Shown here: piece after piece, positions 1-10,381 of the stretch
Layout of the letters: each line of letters begins with the position of its first letter
Position numbering within the stretch: the first letter of the stretch is position 1
Origin: Solirubrobacteraceae bacterium
GTDB lineage: Bacteria; Actinomycetota; Thermoleophilia; Solirubrobacterales; Solirubrobacteraceae
Direction: 5' to 3'
DNA: 64,000 nt
Assembly: GCA_029263125.1 (NCBI GenBank)
Contig: JAJCYD010000024.1
Coordinates: 1-64,000, forward strand
Translations under genes and position numbers: made by a program
The notes under the pieces: model-generated
Told to the model about the DNA's origin: nothing
Seen by the model: only the letters and a program-made list of their open reading frames with translations
The model's database searches: none

Positions 1-422
1 CGTTTGGCCTGCGCGTCGGACGCCGCAGCCGAGATCAACCCCAGACCCAACAACGCGACACCGTTGATCAGATGATTGAAGTTCTCCAGGTCATAACGAC
101 CGTCCATCCCGATGATCGTCAGGTTCGTCGGGCCAACGAACCCGATCACAAACGCGGCGACATAGAAGATGCCCACACCCAGACACGCACCCTCAGCCGT
201 CGTCGTCCCCTGCCGCGACATGATCAACAGAAAACCACCGATCGCCAGGTGCACCAGGTTGTGAAACGGATTGACGCTCAACCCCGAGATGAAGATGTAG
301 TCGCTCGTGTTCTGCAAGAAGCTGCCAAAACCGGTCACGGCAAAGCCGATCAGCCCGATCCCGACATACAGCGCGCCGAACAGCGGCATCACCTTCTGCG
401 CAAGACTCGTGTTGCCTGACAT
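1..422 (-). CDS. DUF4383-family membrane protein, 3' end cut by the window
   Basis: Reading from the ATG at 422, 140 codons are open to the window edge with no stop. The product begins MSGNTSLAQKVMPLFGALYV and has about four hydrophobic helices (roughly residues 10-30, 50-68, 80-97 and 118-134). The pattern HNLVHLAIGG followed later by NFNHLINGVALL is typical of DUF4383 proteins, small actinobacterial inner-membrane proteins of unknown function. A GGGAGG Shine-Dalgarno lies 10 bp before the ATG. Codon use (GGT, TTG, CGT, TAT) is visibly less GC-rich at third positions than in the neighbouring genes. The gene is divergent from blaI and shares its palindrome-bearing promoter region. Family assignment is by recognition, not a search. 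Confidence 0.75.
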   Translation of the reverse strand, partial: MSGNTSLAQKVMPLFGALYVGIGLIGFAVTGFGSFLQNTSDYIFISGLSVNPFHNLVHLAIGGFLLIMSRQGTTTAEGACLGVGIFYVAAFVIGFVGPTNLTIIGMDGRYDLENFNHLINGVALLGLGLISAAASDAQAK

Positions 423-471
423 GCTCGTGGTGCCTCCCGTAGTCCAGGCCTCGCGGGCCGGTGTGGTCTTC

Positions 472-487
472 CTACGATGCACTGTAG
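472..487. promoter_or_regulatory. Candidate BlaI-type operator 1
   Basis: The sequence CTACGATGCACTGTAG is an inverted repeat CTAC-N8-GTAG. It matches the second site (508-523) at 12 of 16 positions and lies 36 bp from it. On the minus strand it contains TACAGT, a possible -10 element for the DUF4383 gene. Binding by the adjacent BlaI protein is inferred from position and from the known autoregulation of this family. Confidence 0.5.
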
Positions 488-507
488 TACATGATCGGGA
501 CGATCGC

Positions 508-523
508 CTACGCTGCGTCGTAG
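508..523. promoter_or_regulatory. Candidate BlaI-type operator 2
   Basis: The sequence CTACGCTGCGTCGTAG is an inverted repeat with perfect 5-bp arms (CTACG/CGTAG). It is 36 bp downstream of the first copy and 30 bp upstream of the TAGGCT hexamer (553-558) that probably drives blaI. Two like-oriented sites in a divergent promoter suggest that both flanking genes are controlled together. Confidence 0.5.
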
Positions 524-564
524 TTGGCGCGGCGCGCGTCTGTGGCAGGCGGTAGGCTGACCGC

Positions 565-963
565 ATGGCCCAGCCTGAGCACGATCCTCCCCAGCCACCG
601 CAGCTGCATGAGCTCGAGCAGGAGGTCATGGAGGAGGTGTGGCGCTTGGGCGACACTCCCGGCCGCGCCGTCCTGGATGCCCTGAACGCGCGTTCGGACC
701 GTCTTCGGGCCTACACGACGATCATGACGATCCTCACCCGGTTGCACGACAAGGGCCTGCTCAGGCGCCGTCGCCAGGGCAAGGGCGACGTCTACTCGGC
801 CACCTTCACGCGCGAGGAGTACGCCGATGCTCGCGCCGCCGCGCAGGTCGACGCGCTGGTCGACGAGTGGGGCGAGCTGGCATTCGTGCACTTCGCCAAG
901 CAGATGGCGACGCTGGACCCTCGGCGCCGCGAACAGCTCGCCCGTCTGGCTCGCGGTGCCTAG
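565..963 (+). CDS. BlaI/MecI/CopY-family transcriptional repressor
   Basis: This 132-residue protein is a penicillinase-repressor-type winged helix. The core (about residues 15-70) reads LEQEVMEEVWRLGD, then TTIMTILTRLHDKGLL followed by a basic wing, and a C-terminal dimerisation helix follows. Family members bind palindromic operators as dimers and are removed by proteolysis. The following gene overlaps by 8 bp and encodes an M56 membrane metallopeptidase, the usual partner. TAGGCT at 553-558 sits 6 bp before the ATG with no Shine-Dalgarno, so a leaderless mRNA is likely. No beta-lactamase is nearby; the real targets may be the divergent DUF4383 gene and this operon itself. Confidence 0.9.
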   Translation: MAQPEHDPPQPPQLHELEQEVMEEVWRLGDTPGRAVLDALNARSDRLRAYTTIMTILTRLHDKGLLRRRRQGKGDVYSATFTREEYADARAAAQVDALVDEWGELAFVHFAKQMATLDPRRREQLARLARGA

Positions 964-1882
964 GGCAACCGGCCTGTACCGGCTGCATTGCGTGATCGCC
1001 TTCGGAGGGGTTCTCGGTGTGCTGCTCGCGCTGATCGTCGCCGTCGATGGGGCGATCACCCACCACCAGTCGCCCGGCGAGCTGATCTCGGCGGTCGCAT
1101 CGTCGAGAACGCTGACCTCCGATACGAGCGCGGCGCTGCTGCTGACGCTGGTCGGCGTCGTGTCGTGCTCGATGGGGCTCGGGCTGCGGGCCTTCTGGGT
1201 CGAGTGCTGCAGCCAGTGGCGGGCCAGCCGGATGCTGCGCGGCAGTCGCCGCGTCCTCACCGGCTTCGGTGTCGTCCGCGTCATCGCCGACGAGATCCCA
1301 CGAGCGTTCTGCCATGGCCTGCTGCGACCCCGTGTCTTCATCTCCAACGGCACGCTGGACGCGCTGAGCCCGCCCGAGCTCGAGGCGCTGCTCGCGCACG
1401 AGCGCCACCACGCGCGACGCCGCGACCCGCTGCGCCTCGCACTCGCTCGGGTGCTCGGCGGCGGCCTGTTCTTCCTGCCGGTCCTACCGCGGCTGCTCGA
1501 ACGCTACGCCGAGGAGGCGGAGATCGCCGCCGACGAGGCGGCACTCGGAGACGGTCGCAACATCGCCGCGCTCGCTGCCGCGCTGCTGACGTTCGAGGCG
1601 TCCGGCGGCGGCGTGCATCCCGACCGCGTCGATCGCCTGCTCGGCGAGCGCGACGAGTGTCGCGTGCCGACCGAGTGGGTGCTCAGCACCGCTGCGATCA
1701 TCCTCGCGATCGTCGGCCTCGGGCTCGCCGGGGCGACGCTCAACGGCCACGCCTACCTCCTCGACATCGGGATGCTCGTCGCCGGGCCAGCGCTGCTGGT
1801 CTCGGCGATCCTCGCGCTCGTGTCGCCGATGCACCTGCTCGACGGTCTCGTCGGCATCCATCCCGATCGCCGCTCCCGCTGA
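956..1882 (+). CDS. M56-family (BlaR1-like) membrane metallopeptidase
   Basis: The 308-residue product has transmembrane helices near residues 12-33, 57-80, 165-182, 245-265 and 275-298. The zinc-metalloprotease motif HERHH (HExxH) is at 148-152, and EEAEIAADEA near 187-196 supplies the further acidic ligand region usual in M56 peptidases. It lacks the C-terminal penicillin-binding sensor of true BlaR1, so the signal it senses is unknown. The GTG at 956 was chosen because it overlaps the blaI stop by 8 bp and gives a natural N-terminus ahead of helix 1. By family knowledge its likely role is to cleave BlaI in response to an envelope signal. Confidence 0.85.
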   Translation: MPRATGLYRLHCVIAFGGVLGVLLALIVAVDGAITHHQSPGELISAVASSRTLTSDTSAALLLTLVGVVSCSMGLGLRAFWVECCSQWRASRMLRGSRRVLTGFGVVRVIADEIPRAFCHGLLRPRVFISNGTLDALSPPELEALLAHERHHARRRDPLRLALARVLGGGLFFLPVLPRLLERYAEEAEIAADEAALGDGRNIAALAAALLTFEASGGGVHPDRVDRLLGERDECRVPTEWVLSTAAIILAIVGLGLAGATLNGHAYLLDIGMLVAGPALLVSAILALVSPMHLLDGLVGIHPDRRSR

Positions 1883-1938
1883 CCCGGGTCGTGCCGCGGC
1901 CGGGCCAGGACGCCACGCACGCATGCGCTCGTGGACCA

Positions 1939-2760
1939 TTACTCCCCCTTGAGTGCGCCGACCGCGACGTAGTGGATCGACTCGCCCGCGACAGACTGGC
2001 GGTGGCGGAAGCGCTCCCACACGACGAACTCCGTCGCGTTCTCATCTGCGCGCATCAGCTCGAGCTCGTCGCCGATGTCGCTGGATCCCGGCGTCACGAG
2101 GTCTTCGTGGACGGTCAGCGCGAACATCGCGCCGGGTGGCAGCAGATCCCACAGTTCGGCGAACGAGCCCGCCTCGATGTGATCGAAGCCCAGCGCGCCG
2201 GCGCAGACGATGCAGTTGATGCCGAGCTCACGCACGATCGTGCCGAGCTCGGGCACGCCGCTGGAGTCGCCGACGACGTAGGAGGCATACAGGCCGGGAC
2301 GGTCGCGGCCGGCAGCCTTGCGCGCTGCGGGAGAGCTGTCGGTCGCGACCAGGACGTCGACGCCGCGCTCACGTAGCTTCTCGCCGACGACACCGTTGCC
2401 GGCGCCGAGATCGAGCACTCGCAGCAGGTGGGGATCGCGCCCCTCGCGTTCGGCGACACCCAGCAGGACCGCGGCGATCTTGTCCGGCGACGCGCACCGA
2501 AGCTGGTGCTGCACGACCTCCTCGTACAGGCCGGGGATCTCGTAGACACGCGTGTAGTCGTGGATGCGCAGGCGCTCGGTGGCGCCGTCGCCGTAGCTGA
2601 CCGTGAACGCTTCCTCGGTCTGATCGGCATCCGGGCCGTCCTCGAGCTTGACGGTGTAATCGATGTGGAGCTCCCCCTCTGACGGCTGAACGGTCGTATG
2701 CCCGTTCGCGGACGCGGGCGCCGCGCCATCGTATTGGCGCGCGACCGTTGCACGTGGCAT
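1939..2760 (-). CDS. Class I SAM-dependent methyltransferase
   Basis: The 273-residue protein carries a Rossmann-type SAM motif, RVLDLGAGNGVVG, at about 114-126, followed by VLVATDSSPAAR and a FDHIEAGSFAELWDLLPPGAMF segment typical of small-molecule methyltransferases. The N-terminal 80 residues (IDYTVKLEDG...IHDYTRVYEIPGLYEEV) are not part of the fold core. The ATG at 2760 is the only good start before the conserved part; no strong Shine-Dalgarno is visible, so the start is uncertain. It is convergent with the M56 gene and divergent from the SGNH hydrolase gene. The substrate is unknown. Confidence 0.75.
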   Translation of the reverse strand: MPRATVARQYDGAAPASANGHTTVQPSEGELHIDYTVKLEDGPDADQTEEAFTVSYGDGATERLRIHDYTRVYEIPGLYEEVVQHQLRCASPDKIAAVLLGVAEREGRDPHLLRVLDLGAGNGVVGEKLRERGVDVLVATDSSPAARKAAGRDRPGLYASYVVGDSSGVPELGTIVRELGINCIVCAGALGFDHIEAGSFAELWDLLPPGAMFALTVHEDLVTPGSSDIGDELELMRADENATEFVVWERFRHRQSVAGESIHYVAVGALKGE

Positions 2761-2808
2761 TCGGCGCCGTGGCCTGCTGTCATTGCCTCTCTCGTGGGGC
2801 GCCCGATC

Positions 2809-3408
2809 ATGAATGCGATCTCGGTGCTGAGCACCGTGTTGGCGGCCAGCTCGCTGGGCATGCCGTTCTCCGCCGGGCCGACCGAGACGCATGCCGATCC
2901 TGCCGAGGTCCTGGTCGTCGGCGACTCGCTCGCCGTCGGGATGAAGCCCTACCTCGCCGACATGCTCACCGACCGCGACGTGACGTTTCACTCGCGCGCC
3001 GGATGGACGACGCCGCAGGGCATGCGCGCGCTGCGCGGCGCGCTGCGCCGGTTCACCCCACACACCGTCGTCATCAACCTCGGGACCAACGACGGCTCGA
3101 ACCCGACGGTCTACGCCAACCGGGTGCGCCGCACGCTGCGCACGGTGCCCGCCGACGCCTGCATCGTGTGGACGGCGATCAGCCGCGCGAAGCGCAAGGG
3201 CGCCTTCAGCGGCCTCAATCGCGTGCTGCGCCGCGCGGCCCGCCGCGATGACCGCGTCGTCGTCATCCCGTGGGACCGGATGGTCCGCAAGGGCACCGTC
3301 GTGCTGTCGGACGGCATCCATCCCGACCAGCCCGGCTTCGCGTTTCGCAGCTACGTGACCGCGGCGGCCGTGCAGCGAGGATGCGACTCCGGAGTACGCC
3401 GGTTCTAG
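2809..3408 (+). CDS. Secreted SGNH/GDSL-family hydrolase
   Basis: This 199-residue protein has a signal-like N-terminus (residues 1-29, MNAISVLSTVLAASSLGMPF) and the SGNH blocks: GDS with the nucleophile serine at 38-40, LGTND at 91-95, and DGIHPD with the catalytic Asp/His pair at 168 and 171. Such domains act as esterases, often deacetylating acyl groups on cell-wall sugars. An upstream in-frame ATG at 2698 would add 37 residues without hydrophobic character and would overlap the divergent methyltransferase gene, so 2809 is preferred. Confidence 0.8.
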   Translation: MNAISVLSTVLAASSLGMPFSAGPTETHADPAEVLVVGDSLAVGMKPYLADMLTDRDVTFHSRAGWTTPQGMRALRGALRRFTPHTVVINLGTNDGSNPTVYANRVRRTLRTVPADACIVWTAISRAKRKGAFSGLNRVLRRAARRDDRVVVIPWDRMVRKGTVVLSDGIHPDQPGFAFRSYVTAAAVQRGCDSGVRRF

Positions 3409-3499
3409 CGGGCCATCCACTCGCCGTCCTGTTTGCGGCATGTGAACGTGGCGCCGTGCTGGCGAGGATCACCCCGCGGCGCTGAGTACCGTGGGTGGC

Positions 3500-6256
<2,757 letters not shown>

Positions 6257-6286
6257 CGTCGCCGCGCCTCGTATCCTCTGCGCCGC

Positions 6287-7936
6287 GTGACCACCGAAGC
6301 CAAGCCCGAGCGCCGGCGCGTCTACGTCTGCGGCCACCGCAACCCCGACACCGATTCGATCGGATCGGCGATCGGCTACGCCGAGCTCAAGGAGCAGATC
6401 GATCCGTCCCACGAGTACGTCGCGGTGCGCCTCGGGGTCGCCAACGCGCAGACGTCGTGGTTGCTTGCTCGCAGCGGCGCCTCCCTGCCGATCCACCTCC
6501 CGCACGCCAAGCTGCGGGTGCGCGACGTCATGCGCACGAACTTCGCGACCGCCAACCGCCGCGATCCGGTGCGAACGGTCGGCCTGATGATGGCGCCCAA
6601 GGACGTCGTCCCGATCGTCGACGACGACGGCGTGCTGCGCGGCGTGCTGACCGAGCGGGCGCTGGCTCGCCGCTATATACGCGAGTCACGCGAGGCGTCG
6701 CGGCTGGACGCGCCGACGCCGGTCGCGGCGATCGTCTCGGTGCTCAAGGGCAAGCTCGTGTGCGGCTCTGAGCAGAAGGAGATCCGCGGCCGCGTGTGGG
6801 TACAGGCGATGGGTTCCTCGTCAGCCAGCCAGGTCGGGCCGGGCGACGTCGTCGTCGTCGGCGACCGTCCCGACTCACAGGAGCGCGCCATCGATGCCGG
6901 CGCCGACCTGATCGTGCTCAGCAACGACGTGCGTCCGCCCGAGCGGATCGTCGACCGGGCGAACGCCGCGGGCGCGGTGATGGTGACGTCACCGCTGGAC
7001 AGCTACGTCACGAGCCGCATGATCACGCTGTCGGAGCCCGTGCACGCCTTCGTCGAGGGCGACCCCCTGACCGTCGGTCTGGACGATCTCGTCGACGACA
7101 TCGCCGAGCAGATCAAGACCGTGCACTACCGCGCCGCCGTGGCACTTGACCACGCCGGCCGGCCGCTGGGGCTCGTCACGCGCTCAGACCTCGTCAACCC
7201 CGCCCCGCGGCTCGTGCTGCTCGTCGACCACGCGGAGCGTGCTCAGAGCGTGCACGGCATCGAGGAGGCCGAGATCGTCGAGATCCTCGACCACCACCAC
7301 ATCGGCTCGATCGAGACGCGGATGCCGGTGACCGCGATCTTCGACCCCGTCGGGTCGACCGCGACGCTCGTCACCGAGCGCTTCCGCCAGGCTGGGATCG
7401 AGCCAACGGCGAGCACGGCGATGATGCTGCTCGGCGCCATCGTCTCGGACACCGTGCTGCTCAGCTCGCCCACGACGACCGAACGCGACCGCACCGCGAC
7501 GAGCCACCTGGAGGTGCTGTTGTCGCTGGACGCGCAGGCCTTCGGACGCGAGATGTTCGAGCGGGGTTCAGACGTCGCGACGGTGTCCGCCCAGGACCTC
7601 ATCGTGCGTGACCTCAAGGAGTACGAGCTCGATGGCGGGCGCTCGATGAGCGTGGCGCAGATCGAGACGGTCGGCTCGATTCTCGACGGTCGCTCCGGCG
7701 AGCTGCTCGAGGCCATCGAAGCGCACCGCCAGCGCTATGACCAGCTGCTCTTCGCCCTGATGGTGACCGACATCATCGAGGGCGCCACGACGCTGCTCGT
7801 CGCCGGGCCCGAGCAGCTCGCCGAGCGCGCGTTCGGCACGCCCGTCGTGGATGGCGCGATCGACCTGCCGGGCGTCATGAGCCGCAAGAAGCAGGTGGCG
7901 CCCGTGCTGCTGGCGGCCGTCGGGGCAACGGTCTGA
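6287..7936 (+). CDS. ppaC: CBS/DRTGG-containing family II (Mn-dependent) inorganic pyrophosphatase
   Basis: The 549-residue domain order is a DHH N-part with GHRNPDTDSIGSA at 16-28, CBS domain 1, a DRTGG domain, CBS domain 2, the DHH remainder with LDHHHIGSIE, and a DHHA2 C-terminus (SRKKQVAPVL). This is the nucleotide-regulated CBS-PPase architecture; family members hydrolyse PPi with Mn/Co and are modulated by AMP, ADP, ATP or diadenosine polyphosphates bound at the CBS pair. The start is GTG, with TATCCT at 6272-6277, 9 bp upstream. A membrane H+-pumping pyrophosphatase is encoded 16 kb away. Confidence 0.93.
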   Translation: MTTEAKPERRRVYVCGHRNPDTDSIGSAIGYAELKEQIDPSHEYVAVRLGVANAQTSWLLARSGASLPIHLPHAKLRVRDVMRTNFATANRRDPVRTVGLMMAPKDVVPIVDDDGVLRGVLTERALARRYIRESREASRLDAPTPVAAIVSVLKGKLVCGSEQKEIRGRVWVQAMGSSSASQVGPGDVVVVGDRPDSQERAIDAGADLIVLSNDVRPPERIVDRANAAGAVMVTSPLDSYVTSRMITLSEPVHAFVEGDPLTVGLDDLVDDIAEQIKTVHYRAAVALDHAGRPLGLVTRSDLVNPAPRLVLLVDHAERAQSVHGIEEAEIVEILDHHHIGSIETRMPVTAIFDPVGSTATLVTERFRQAGIEPTASTAMMLLGAIVSDTVLLSSPTTTERDRTATSHLEVLLSLDAQAFGREMFERGSDVATVSAQDLIVRDLKEYELDGGRSMSVAQIETVGSILDGRSGELLEAIEAHRQRYDQLLFALMVTDIIEGATTLLVAGPEQLAERAFGTPVVDGAIDLPGVMSRKKQVAPVLLAAVGATV

Positions 7937-7940
7937 CGGC

Positions 7941-8084
7941 CTACAGCCCCTCCTTGATGACGATCGCCAGCACGATCAGGGCAAAGATCCCGAAGATGAT
8001 GCCGACGACCGCGACCTTCAGCAGGAAGTAGAACAGGGCAGCGATCAGGATGACCGTGCCTAGGAAGATGCGTGCATACGACAA
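7941..8084 (-). CDS. Small hydrophobic membrane protein (47 aa)
   Basis: This short gene starts at TTG 8084 with a strong Shine-Dalgarno, GGAGGAG, 5 bp upstream. The product is almost entirely two hydrophobic stretches (IFLGTVILIAALFYFLLK and VVGIIFGIFALIVLAIV) ending in KEGL. No function is recognised. The excellent ribosome-binding site and the membrane-helix composition support it as real. It ends 4 bp from the convergent pyrophosphatase gene and lies downstream of doxX on the same strand. Confidence 0.65.
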   Translation of the reverse strand: MSYARIFLGTVILIAALFYFLLKVAVVGIIFGIFALIVLAIVIKEGL

Positions 8085-8207
8085 GGCGACTCCTCCGGTT
8101 CAGGTCGCGGCGCGCGACGGGTTGTGGACGACCGAGTTCTATGGCCTTGGGGCGTCCAACGGCACGACGAGCGGGCTCGGGGCCTCGCGGCACCTCCCCT
8201 TCGGGAT

Positions 8208-8247
8208 GAGTAGCGGGTGCTATCACCGGTGCTATCCGGCGCTACTC
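8208..8247. repeat. 40-bp imperfect palindrome
   Basis: Arms GAGTAGCG (8208-8215) and CGCTACTC (8240-8247) are perfect and share a centre (8227.5) with an inner CACCGGTG palindrome; 15 of 20 positions pair across the full length. The nonamer GGTGCTATC is also directly repeated within it at 8216-8224 and 8228-8236. It lies downstream of doxX and upstream of the small membrane gene. It may be a terminator or attenuator for doxX or an operator; no U-tract follows the stem. Confidence 0.45.
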
Positions 8248-8314
8248 ACCCCGGGACGAGAAGCGCGCGCGACTGCCCATTTGCCCAAGCTGAACGCGAC
8301 GACCGGTAACGTCG

Positions 8315-8665
8315 CTACTCGGGCAGCATGCTGACGGCGAGCACGAGCGCCATCGCGAGCAGCGCGATGGCCGGCAGCCACATGGCGAACGGATCGCCGG
8401 CACGCTGGTGGGTGCCGAGCGCGCCGAGCATCACGACGATGATCAACAGGACGCCGGTGATCGCAAGTGCCGGCACGGCGATCCCGACGAGCAGGAGCAC
8501 GCCCGACAGCAGCTCGACGGCACCGGTCGTCGTGCGGATCGTGTCCGGATAGCTCCAGCGCGCGAACTCGTCGACCCACCGCTGCTGGCCGGTGAGCTTC
8601 TGGATCCCGGCGCCCACGAAGGCGATGCCGAGGATCGCAGCGAGGCTCGTGCTGAGGGTGCTCAT
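8315..8665 (-). CDS. DoxX-family membrane protein
   Basis: The 116-residue protein has four predicted helices. The N-terminal pattern LAAILGIAFVGAGIQKLTG followed by a short helix and TTTGAVELLSGVLLLVGI matches DoxX/DoxD-like proteins, quinone-linked or redox-associated membrane proteins of mostly unknown substrate. The start at ATG 8665 has TAGAGT (minus strand, 8673-8678) exactly 7 bp upstream and no Shine-Dalgarno, consistent with a leaderless mRNA. It is divergent from the Gfo/Idh/MocA gene with only 59 bp between starts. Confidence 0.8.
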   Translation of the reverse strand: MSTLSTSLAAILGIAFVGAGIQKLTGQQRWVDEFARWSYPDTIRTTTGAVELLSGVLLLVGIAVPALAITGVLLIIVVMLGALGTHQRAGDPFAMWLPAIALLAMALVLAVSMLPE

Positions 8666-8724
8666 CAGTGCGACTCTAACCGGCGTCTGGCTTCGATCCT
8701 GCCCATCCTCGTATCCTGCCGCGC
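8666..8724. promoter_or_regulatory. Compact divergent promoter, doxX / Gfo-Idh-MocA
   Basis: Only 59 bp separate two divergent start codons. Each has a TANNNT hexamer exactly 7 bp before it: TAGAGT on the minus strand at 8673-8678 and TATCCT on the plus strand at 8712-8717. Neither gene has a Shine-Dalgarno. This is the clearest single example of the leaderless arrangement in the window. Confidence 0.6.
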
Positions 8725-9759
8725 ATGGCAGACCCCGTGAGGATCGCCGTCGTCGGCGGCGGCTACGGCGCGAAGATCCCCCTCCCCGCCTATGTCGAGC
8801 TGGAGGAGTTCGAGCCCGTGGCGGCCTGGTCACGCCGGCCCGAGCGTGCACACGAGCTGGCCGCGACGTTCGATCTGCAGCTCGGCACCGCCGACCTCGA
8901 CGAGCTGCTCGCCCATCCCGGTCTCGAAGCCGTCCACGTCGCGGGGCCGGTCTACACGCATGCCGAGGTCGCGATCGCCGCCGCGCGCCGCGGACTGCAC
9001 GTGCTCTGTGAGAAGCCGCTCGCCGCGAGCCTCGACGAGGCCGAGCAGGTCGTCGCGGCGATCGAGGAGGCCGGCGTCGTCGGCGCCGTGAACTACGGGC
9101 GTCGCCTGCAGCAGACGCGTGAGCGGCTGCTGCAACGCGTCGCGGAGGTCGCCGGCGCGCCGCGGATGGTCTCGATCTCGCTCGTGCACGCCGACCACGC
9201 CGAGCCGGCGTCGCGCCCGTTCACGTGGGTGCAGGACCGCGCGATGGGCGGCGGCCGGCTGCAGGGCTACGGCGTCCACGACCTCGACCTGCTGATCGAG
9301 GCCTTCGGCGAGGTCGAGGACGTCGCCGCCGCGACGGAGGTCGGTGTCGGCGAGCGCCAGACCAGGGACGGCGAACCTCGCACCGTGACCGCCGAGGACG
9401 CCTACGCCATCCTCATCCGCTTTCGCGGAGGCGGCCTCGCGCACGTCAGCCTGACCGCGACCGCCCGCCACAAGCGCGGCGACATCATCGAGATCCACGG
9501 CTCCGAGGGCACGGTGCGTCTCGGCGAGGACAGGGTCCTGTGGTGGGGGCGCGCCGGCGAGGAACTGCAATCCGAGGGCCCGCTGAAGGCCGACTCGAAG
9601 GCCGCGTTCGGGCAGGTCGCGCGCAACTTCCATGCCTCGATCCGCGAGGGGGCCGCGCCGGACCCGTCGCTGGCCGAGGCGCTGCGCGTGCAGGCGCTGC
9701 TGGACGCGATCCACGTCGCCGACGACGAGCGCCGCTGGGTCGCGCCGCGGCCGACCTGA
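8725..9759 (+). CDS. Gfo/Idh/MocA-family NAD(P)-dependent oxidoreductase
   Basis: The 344-residue protein has an N-terminal Rossmann fold (RIAVVGGGYGAKIPLPAY at 6-23), the family EKPLA motif with the conserved lysine near residue 97, and a C-terminal alpha/beta domain whose VHDLDLLIEAFGEVEDV segment contains the conserved D and H. Members oxidise or reduce sugars, inositols and related alcohols with NAD(P). No sugar-catabolic neighbours are present, so the substrate is unknown. Its stop overlaps the next start by 1 bp (TGATG), so the two genes are cotranscribed. Confidence 0.88.
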   Translation: MADPVRIAVVGGGYGAKIPLPAYVELEEFEPVAAWSRRPERAHELAATFDLQLGTADLDELLAHPGLEAVHVAGPVYTHAEVAIAAARRGLHVLCEKPLAASLDEAEQVVAAIEEAGVVGAVNYGRRLQQTRERLLQRVAEVAGAPRMVSISLVHADHAEPASRPFTWVQDRAMGGGRLQGYGVHDLDLLIEAFGEVEDVAAATEVGVGERQTRDGEPRTVTAEDAYAILIRFRGGGLAHVSLTATARHKRGDIIEIHGSEGTVRLGEDRVLWWGRAGEELQSEGPLKADSKAAFGQVARNFHASIREGAAPDPSLAEALRVQALLDAIHVADDERRWVAPRPT

Positions 9760-10328
9760 TGGCCGACGCCGTCTACCTCGTTCGCCACGGCCAGACCGCC
9801 AGCTCGGCGCGCAAGGCGTACTCCGGGCGCGCAGACGTCGCGCTGACCGAGCTCGGACGCCGGCAGGCGCTCGACGCCGCCGCCCAGCTCGCCGGCTCGG
9901 GCATCGACGCCGTCTTCTCCAGCCCCCTGAGCCGCGCGCGCGACACGGCACAGGCGATCGCCGGCGCGACCGGCGCGCCGCTGACGGTCGACGAGCGCCT
10001 GACCGAGGTCGACTACAACGCCTTCGAGGGCCTCGACCGCGCGGAGGCGAGCGCGACGTTCGGCCAGGCGTTTGAGGATTGGCGCGCGGACCCGTTCGGC
10101 TCGCCGGTCGACGGCATGGAGCCGCTCGGCGACGCGCTCGTCCGCGCACGCGCTGCGACCGCAGATGCGCTCGACGCGGCACAGCGGCCCGTCATCGTCG
10201 GCCACCAGGGGATCCTGCGGATCGTCCTGATCGCGCTCGGCGAGCTGGCGCCGGAGGACTACTTCACTCTTCGGCTGCACGAGGCCGACCCGATGACGAT
10301 CCAGGCGCCGGCGATCGCGCGCGTGTGA
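9759..10328 (+). CDS. Histidine phosphatase (phosphoglycerate-mutase-like) family protein
   Basis: The 189-residue product has the LVRHGQT motif with the phosphorylated histidine at residue 10, the SSPLSRARDTA segment, the acidic EVDYNAFEG and the second histidine in VIVGHQGILR. These match single-domain phosphatases of the broad dPGM/PhoE/CobC group. Acceptor specificity cannot be read from the sequence. Translational coupling to the upstream oxidoreductase suggests a shared metabolite. CobC-type alpha-ribazole phosphatase is possible given cobT 2 kb downstream, but I have no direct evidence for that. Confidence 0.85.
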   Translation: MADAVYLVRHGQTASSARKAYSGRADVALTELGRRQALDAAAQLAGSGIDAVFSSPLSRARDTAQAIAGATGAPLTVDERLTEVDYNAFEGLDRAEASATFGQAFEDWRADPFGSPVDGMEPLGDALVRARAATADALDAAQRPVIVGHQGILRIVLIALGELAPEDYFTLRLHEADPMTIQAPAIARV

Positions 10329-10381
10329 GGTCGCAGCGCGCGACTTGACGGGGGCGAGCGGGAACGGTCTCCTTAGACACG

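Noticed and set aside
565..1882. Beta-lactam resistance regulon
   Set aside because: BlaI and an M56 peptidase are present, but the peptidase lacks the penicillin-sensing domain and no beta-lactamase or mecA-like gene is nearby.
2115..2861. Alternative frame starting at ATG 2781 with a GAGAGAGG site, opposite the SGNH gene start
   Set aside because: Its product is Arg/Ser/Thr shadow sequence; the neighbouring minus-strand frame contains the SAM-binding motif.
8216..8236. Two GGTGCTATC repeats as the start of a CRISPR array
   Set aside because: Only two 9-bp copies 12 bp apart within a palindrome; no spacers, no cas genes in the window.
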